Part shown: piece after piece, positions 58,588 to 64,000 of the stretch
Layout of the letters: every line of letters begins with the position of its first letter
Position numbering within the stretch: position 1 is the stretch's first letter
Origin: Gammaproteobacteria bacterium
GTDB lineage: Bacteria; Pseudomonadota; Gammaproteobacteria; Steroidobacterales; Woeseiaceae
Assembly: GCA_030425905.1 (NCBI GenBank)
Contig: JAUHZT010000002.1
Location: 1 to 64,000 of the forward strand
Length of the DNA: 64,000 bases
Direction: 5' to 3'
Position numbers and translations under genes: made by a program
The notes under the pieces: generated by a model
Database searches by the model: none
The model's input: the letters and a program-made list of their open reading frames with translations, nothing else
What the model was told of the DNA's origin: nothing

Positions 58588-61101
58588 ATGCCCGTAAAAG
58601 CAAAACAAAAAGAGCAGGCCAAGACGCTCAGGGACCGTCCCCTCATTATCGGTGTGACCGGCCACCGCGATCTGATTCCGACCGAGATTCCCGGCATCAA
58701 CGCACTGGTGCGCGAGCTTTTTGCTGAACTGCTGCAGCATTTCCCGGGTCGTTCGCTGACGGTAATGTCGCCGCTGGCAGAAGGTGCAGACCGGATTGTT
58801 GCGCTGGTCGCGGAAGACCTCGGTATCGACCTTGTGGTGCCGTTGCCGATGGCCGAAGCGGTGTACGCGCGCGATTTCGAATCGAGCCGCTCCTGGGCGG
58901 AGTTCGGGCGCCTGATGGGCTACGCAAGCGAAGTAAGCATTTTGCCGCTGGTGCCGGGCAACACGCACGAGTCGGTGTCTGACTACGGGCCTGAGCGGGA
59001 CCGGCAATACGCTGAAGCGGGTGCCTACATTGCGGCGCGTGCCGATGTGATGATCGCTATCTGGGACGGGCGAGTAACGGCTGATCTCGGCGGTACCGGT
59101 CACGTGGTGCAGTTTCGTCGCGCAGGCACGATGCCCGGCTATGTGCCGAACTTCACCGACGCTCCGGCACGGGATCTTGTTTTTCACATCCCCTGTTCGC
59201 GCGATCGCCTGAGCGGTGCGCCGGTCGGCGATCTGAAACCTTTAGTGCCTCGCTGGCTTGGTTCCCGCGACCGGCAGTTTGCAAGTTTCCCGCATGAGTA
59301 CATCGAAAAGCTCAATTCGCTATCGCTGGTCGAGGCCCAGGTCGAAAGAAAGGAGGGCATTGTTACCCGGGACAGCTATCGCTTTCCGCTGGTCATCGGC
59401 GTAACCGGTCATCGCGACCTGGTGGCCGCGGAGGAGCCTGAAATACGTAACCGGGTACGTAACCTGCTGCTCGAGTTGAATGAGCGGTTTCCGCACCGGA
59501 AATTGCGCCTTATATCGCCGCTTGCGGAAGGCGCCGACCGGCTGGTCGCCGAAGTGGCACTTGAACTCGGTGTAGAAATAGGCGTTGTGTTGCCAATGCC
59601 GCGGCACCTTTATTATTCGGACTTCAGTTCCGACGAATCCATTGCGGAGTTCAACGCGCTGTACCGTTGCGCCAGCGACGTCATTACTTTGCCGCTGGCA
59701 AAAAAGAATACGCTCAAGGATATTAGCGAGCCGGGCGCCGCACGCGATCTGCAGTACGCGCAGAACGGAGTTTTCCTGTCGGCTCACTGCCATGTGCTGC
59801 TGGCGCTCTGGGACGGCAAGACCACCGGCAAACTCGGCGGCACCGCGCAGGTTGTACGCTTTCATCACCACGACATCATGCCAGGCTACACCACGCGCAC
59901 GGTCGCGACGCAGCAGATGCTGATCGATGACGAAAGCGACCTCATCTACCATATTGTCTGTTCGAGGGATGTGCCGGACGGGGCGCCTGCGGAAGGATTT
60001 GAACCGCTGGATTGCTGGTGGTTCACGAACGACCGGCACGAAGCGCGCACGCGCGAGCTGCCAGCGCAGCATGAGCTGGTGTTTCGTCGCAGTGCCGAGT
60101 TCAGTGAGGACGCGACGCGCTTTCGCGATTCGATCGCCGAGGAGCGCTATCCGCTGATGCCGGACGATGCGAGCGCTGAATTGCCATTTGGGCTGGCGAG
60201 TATTAACCATCTTTTTTGTATCAGTGACTGGCTGGCTATCCACTACCAGAAACTCACTATTCGCGTGCTGCGCGGTACGCACGCGCTGGCCTTCCTGATG
60301 GGTCTGATGTTTATCCTCTACTCGGATTTGCGGACCCAGGAAATCTTCATGGTTGCCTTTCTTGTATTGTTTTTTGCGGCGGCAGGCTTGCAAAAATACG
60401 CGCAGCGAGAAGGCTGGCATCGCAAGTATCTCGACTACCGTGCGCTCGCGGAAGGCTTGCGGGTGCAGTTCTACCTAGCGGCGGCAGGTATTACGAACGA
60501 CAACGAGTCGAAGTTTACACACGATAATTTCCTGCAAACACAGGACCCGGAGCTGGGCTGGATCCGCAATGTCATGCGTGTTGCCGGTACCCGCTGTGAC
60601 GCGGAGCGCGAAGTAACTGATGCCGGGCTGCAGTTTACGCTGGACGAATGGGTCGGCGACGAGACGAGCGGACAGCTTGGGTATTATCGGCGCAAGGCAT
60701 CGCAGTGGGTAACCAGTAACCGCGGCACCGAGCGGCTGTCCCTGCTCAGCCTGATGACCAGTATTGTAGTCGTCGTTGTCATTCTGCTGCTGGGTGGCCG
60801 GCTGGGCGAGAATGTTGTCGACATACTGTTTGCCTTCATGGGCGCCACCCTGCTCTTGTACGCGGTGCGCCAGGGTTATGCGCAAACGACAGCGGAAAAA
60901 GAGCTGATCAAACAATATGAATTCATGTTGCGTGTGTTTGAAAATGCCAAGCGCAGACTCGACAATGCCGACGATAACAGTGAGCGCCGCCAGATCATTC
61001 GCGCGCTCGGCGGCTCCTGCCTCGACGAACACGCGGAATGGATCCTGATGCACCGCGATCGTTCAATCGACAATAGCGACCTGTGGCGCTTCGGCGGGTG
61101 A
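58588..61101 (+). CDS. Tandem SLOG-like (Rossmannoid nucleotide-binding) protein with C-terminal TM (SLATT-like) region
   Basis: Two repeats: PLIIGVTGHRDL..SPLAEGADRIVA and PLVIGVTGHRDL..SPLAEGADRLVA; C-terminal hydrophobic pairs ALAFLMGLMFILY/IFMVAFLVLFFAAAGL and LSLMTSIVVVVVILLLGG/ILFAFMGATLLLYAV. Confidence 0.8.
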   Translation: MPVKAKQKEQAKTLRDRPLIIGVTGHRDLIPTEIPGINALVRELFAELLQHFPGRSLTVMSPLAEGADRIVALVAEDLGIDLVVPLPMAEAVYARDFESSRSWAEFGRLMGYASEVSILPLVPGNTHESVSDYGPERDRQYAEAGAYIAARADVMIAIWDGRVTADLGGTGHVVQFRRAGTMPGYVPNFTDAPARDLVFHIPCSRDRLSGAPVGDLKPLVPRWLGSRDRQFASFPHEYIEKLNSLSLVEAQVERKEGIVTRDSYRFPLVIGVTGHRDLVAAEEPEIRNRVRNLLLELNERFPHRKLRLISPLAEGADRLVAEVALELGVEIGVVLPMPRHLYYSDFSSDESIAEFNALYRCASDVITLPLAKKNTLKDISEPGAARDLQYAQNGVFLSAHCHVLLALWDGKTTGKLGGTAQVVRFHHHDIMPGYTTRTVATQQMLIDDESDLIYHIVCSRDVPDGAPAEGFEPLDCWWFTNDRHEARTRELPAQHELVFRRSAEFSEDATRFRDSIAEERYPLMPDDASAELPFGLASINHLFCISDWLAIHYQKLTIRVLRGTHALAFLMGLMFILYSDLRTQEIFMVAFLVLFFAAAGLQKYAQREGWHRKYLDYRALAEGLRVQFYLAAAGITNDNESKFTHDNFLQTQDPELGWIRNVMRVAGTRCDAEREVTDAGLQFTLDEWVGDETSGQLGYYRRKASQWVTSNRGTERLSLLSLMTSIVVVVVILLLGGRLGENVVDILFAFMGATLLLYAVRQGYAQTTAEKELIKQYEFMLRVFENAKRRLDNADDNSERRQIIRALGGSCLDEHAEWILMHRDRSIDNSDLWRFGG

Positions 61102-61140
61102 TCCTTCGAATGATGAACCGCGTGAACCGAGGCAGTTGAT

Positions 61141-63027
61141 TTGGCGCAACACTTTCAATCAGCCGACGAGCTTGTTGATGCGTTGATCGCATCGGTCGGC
61201 AAGACCATTGTGCTGGGCTTGCCAATCGGGATTGGCAAGGCGATTCATGTCGCCAATGCGCTGTACAGGCGCGCCGTCGAAGACCGTTCCCTGTCGCTGA
61301 AAATTTTCACCGGCCTGACCCTGGAGAAACCGCGCTTCAAGGGCGGTCTTGAGGAACGGCTTGCCGGTCCAGTCGCACAGCGGCTGTATGGCAGCTGGCC
61401 GGAAACGGAGTATGCCAAGGCACTCCAGACTGCGGGTTTACCGCCGAACGTCGAGGTGCGTGAATTTTATCTGCGCCCGGGTGCTTTCCTTGGCAACGAG
61501 CGCGTTCAGCAGAACTACACAAGTATCAATTACAGCAAGGTGGCCGATGCGCTGATTGACCTCGGTGTCAACGTGATTGCGCAACTTGTCACGGCCGAGT
61601 CAGAGGACTCGGCGCACTACAGCCTTGGCGGCAATCCCGAGGTAACGCTGGACCTCCTGCCCGCCTTCGTTGCCCAGCGGGAGGCAGGGCGTCGTGTTGC
61701 AATGGTGGGGCAGCTGAATTCCTGCTTGCCTTACATGCCCGGTGATGCCCGGATTGATGCGCACCAGCTGGATTTTCTGCTGGTGGCACCGGAACTGGAT
61801 CACCCCTTGTTCGCGCTGCCAAATCGACGTGTCATGCCGGCCGATTATGCGACAGGAATGCACGTTGCCAGCCTGATTCCCGACGGCGGTACGCTGCAGG
61901 TGGGCATCGGCTCGCTCAGCGATGCCGTAGCGCATTGCCTGCGCTTGAGACACGAGCAGCCGGCACTGTTCGCAGAGGTACTCGCGGCCTTGCCGGGCGG
62001 TTCATCGAGCGCGCAGCGCACGGTGTTACCGATAGAGGACCAGCCGTTTAAGGAGGGCTTGTACGCGTGTACGGAGTTGCTCAGTGATGCACTTTTTTCG
62101 CTGTTCAGCGGCGGCATTATCAAGCGGCCGGCTGACGAAACTGACGATACCCTGATTCATGCCGGCTTCTTCCTCGGCTCGGGCGGATTCTACGAGGCTT
62201 TGCGCACGCTGGACCCGGAACGGCGCAGGCGTATTTGTATGACACGGATCTCCTTCGTCAACACACTGTTTGGCGAAGAACAAAAAAAACGAGCCCAGCG
62301 CCGCCAGGGGCGTTTCGTCAATGAAACCATGATGGCCACCTTGCTGGGCGCCGCCGTTTCCGACGGGCTTGCTGATGGACGGGTCGTAAGCGGGGTGGGT
62401 GGACAATTTGATTTCGTCAGAATGGGGGCCGAGCTTGACGACGCACACTCGATACTGATGTTGCGGGCGCGTCGCGAACGCGGTGGCATCGCGCAATCGA
62501 ATTTTCGCTGGTCTTACGGGCACACGACGGTGCCCCGGCACATGCGGGATGTGTACGTGTCGGAGTATGGGGTGGCGGCAACCCGCGGCCAGACCGATCA
62601 GCAGGTGATCCGCTCGATGCTGCAGATTGCCGATTCGAAATTCCAGCCAGACCTTGTGCGCCAGGCACAGTCGGCCGGCAAGTTGCCGCGTGATTTCGAG
62701 TTGGCGCCGGCGGCACGCAACAACACGCCTGATGCCATCCATCGTGTGTTTGCGCGGCCCGAGATTCGCGCTGCGTTTCCGGCTTACCCGATGGGTAGTG
62801 AGCTAACAAGCGATGAACAGGTACTGGCGGTCGCGCTTGAGACCTTGCAGGAACGCACGCAATCCATGCGTGGAAAATTCAGCACGGTGGCAGGTGCCCT
62901 CAATACCCGGCTTGAGGCGGCGAACCAGTCGGCGCTTGAGCGTATGGGCCTGCATGAACCGGGCAGCATGCGAGAGCGCCTGTTACGCCGTCTCGTCAAT
63001 TTTGCTTTGCAGGAAACCAGACCATGA
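61141..63027 (+). CDS. Acetyl-CoA hydrolase/CoA-transferase family protein
   Basis: VGIGSLSDAVAHCLRLRH, GVGGQFDFVRMGAELDDAHSILMLRARRERGG; TTG start. Confidence 0.9.
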   Translation: MAQHFQSADELVDALIASVGKTIVLGLPIGIGKAIHVANALYRRAVEDRSLSLKIFTGLTLEKPRFKGGLEERLAGPVAQRLYGSWPETEYAKALQTAGLPPNVEVREFYLRPGAFLGNERVQQNYTSINYSKVADALIDLGVNVIAQLVTAESEDSAHYSLGGNPEVTLDLLPAFVAQREAGRRVAMVGQLNSCLPYMPGDARIDAHQLDFLLVAPELDHPLFALPNRRVMPADYATGMHVASLIPDGGTLQVGIGSLSDAVAHCLRLRHEQPALFAEVLAALPGGSSSAQRTVLPIEDQPFKEGLYACTELLSDALFSLFSGGIIKRPADETDDTLIHAGFFLGSGGFYEALRTLDPERRRRICMTRISFVNTLFGEEQKKRAQRRQGRFVNETMMATLLGAAVSDGLADGRVVSGVGGQFDFVRMGAELDDAHSILMLRARRERGGIAQSNFRWSYGHTTVPRHMRDVYVSEYGVAATRGQTDQQVIRSMLQIADSKFQPDLVRQAQSAGKLPRDFELAPAARNNTPDAIHRVFARPEIRAAFPAYPMGSELTSDEQVLAVALETLQERTQSMRGKFSTVAGALNTRLEAANQSALERMGLHEPGSMRERLLRRLVNFALQETRP

Positions 63028-63515
63028 CCCAAGCTTCGAAGAGCCCGCGAGACTCCGCTATCGATCAAAACGTGCACAAGGTCTTTCCCAACGACCTGAA
63101 TTCCGAATACACGGTGTTTGGCGGCCTGGTAATGGGGCTGTGCGACAGGACCGCATTGATTGTTGCCGAGCGGCACAGCGGCCGAACCTGCGTTACGGCA
63201 GCGGTCGACAGCCTGAATTTTCTGGCGCCGGCACGTTCGGGCGAGACGCTGATCGTCAAGGCCTCAGTTAACCGAACGTGGAACAGTTCGATGGAAATCG
63301 GGGTGTACGTAGCCGCAGAGAACAGCCACAGCGGTGAACGCCGGCACGTGGTGTCGGCCTACCTGACGTTTGTGGCACTTGATGAGTCGGGGCGGCCCGT
63401 CGCAGTGCCGGCATTGCGACCGGAATCTGCCGTCGAACGGCGTCGTTACGAAGCGGCTGAACGACGCCGCAATGCGCGCCTTGCGGCGCGGGCGGAAGCG
63501 TCGGCGAGATCGTAA
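63024..63515 (+). CDS. Acyl-CoA thioesterase (hotdog family)
   Basis: FGGLVMGLCDRTALIVAERHSGRTCVTAAVDSLNFLAPARSGETLIVKASVNRTWNSSMEIGVYV; 4-nt overlap with upstream gene. Confidence 0.9.
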   Translation: MTQASKSPRDSAIDQNVHKVFPNDLNSEYTVFGGLVMGLCDRTALIVAERHSGRTCVTAAVDSLNFLAPARSGETLIVKASVNRTWNSSMEIGVYVAAENSHSGERRHVVSAYLTFVALDESGRPVAVPALRPESAVERRRYEAAERRRNARLAARAEASARS

Positions 63516-63517
63516 CG

Positions 63518-63976
63518 CTAGGCGTTGCGGCTGGCCTCGAACTTGAGCCCCATGACCCGCCCGCGGCTGACGTACAGCAGGTCGCTGATCTTGAGAATCA
63601 GCGAGTCTTCATACTTGTCGAGCTGACCGTCAGCGTAGGCGACCTCCCAAAGCAGCCGTACTATGTCGGCTTTCTCGTCCTCACCCAGATTCCGGTGCAG
63701 TAGCTGGGTCGTTTCATGCAGCGACACGAGTTCATCTGCCTGGCTGTCTGCGGACTTGACCAGGCGGGCCGCGTCATCGTCCGAAAGCTTGAAGCGCTTG
63801 GCCATGAGTTCGATGACGCGTTGCATTTCGAGCTCGTCAAATACCTGGTCAGCGCGTGCGACGTCGACCAACAGTAGCGCGGTCGCGGTGCGCAAGGCCT
63901 GCTCACGGTCGCCAGGTCTGTCCTGCTCCGCGCTGCGCGCACTTGCAAGCAGTTTGTCGAGCCAGCTTCTTAGCAT
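63518..63976 (-). CDS. TerB family protein
   Basis: ATALLLVDVARADQVFDELEMQRVIELMAKRF, DIVRLLWEVAYADGQLDKYEDSLILKISDLL. Confidence 0.88.
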   Translation of the reverse strand: MLRSWLDKLLASARSAEQDRPGDREQALRTATALLLVDVARADQVFDELEMQRVIELMAKRFKLSDDDAARLVKSADSQADELVSLHETTQLLHRNLGEDEKADIVRLLWEVAYADGQLDKYEDSLILKISDLLYVSRGRVMGLKFEASRNA

Positions 63977-64000
63977 CGCAGCCTCTGCGCCTCAGTCGGC

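Noticed and set aside
59320-60420. 366-aa minus-strand ORF
   Set aside because: Antisense inside the tandem-SLOG gene; composition is basic and His/Arg/Gln rich as expected for a shadow frame.
63518-63976. TerB protein as part of a tellurite/phage-resistance (ter) cluster
   Set aside because: Only a lone TerB-like domain is present; no TerC/D/E/Z genes are visible before the window ends.

Overview
Chromosomal window from what looks like a Gram-negative, moderately high-GC proteobacterium (TonB-dependent receptors, Tat substrates and lipoproteins are present). I saw no rRNA, tRNA, CRISPR, IS or prophage signatures. From left to right: the tail of a SCO1/SenC protein; a TonB-dependent receptor; an Entner-Doudoroff locus (hexR / zwf-pgl-edd) with an exact HexR-type operator; AraC-pobA; a GntR-prpBCD methylcitrate operon; and assorted metabolic genes (secreted SAM hydrolase, sirtuin, Rieske oxygenase, bactofilin, SpdH-like flavoprotein, NhaC antiporter). 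About 27.7-45.8 kb is an apparent phytate-to-inositol utilisation island: phosphatase, tandem beta-propeller phytase, OPA-type transporter, unknown lipoprotein, IMPase, iolEDCB, two Gfo/Idh dehydrogenases, an RpiR regulator and a TonB receptor. Shared operator-like boxes appear in three of its intergenic regions. After a thiolase, a PKD lipoprotein, a second SpdH-like flavoprotein and a di-haem oxidoreductase comes a divergent pair at 56.2-61.1 kb: a TIR-TM-TPR protein facing a tandem-SLOG-like multi-TM protein. This pair is the best candidate for an undescribed (Thoeris-like) nucleotide-signalling or conflict system. All calls come from reading the supplied translations and sequence; no database search was run.
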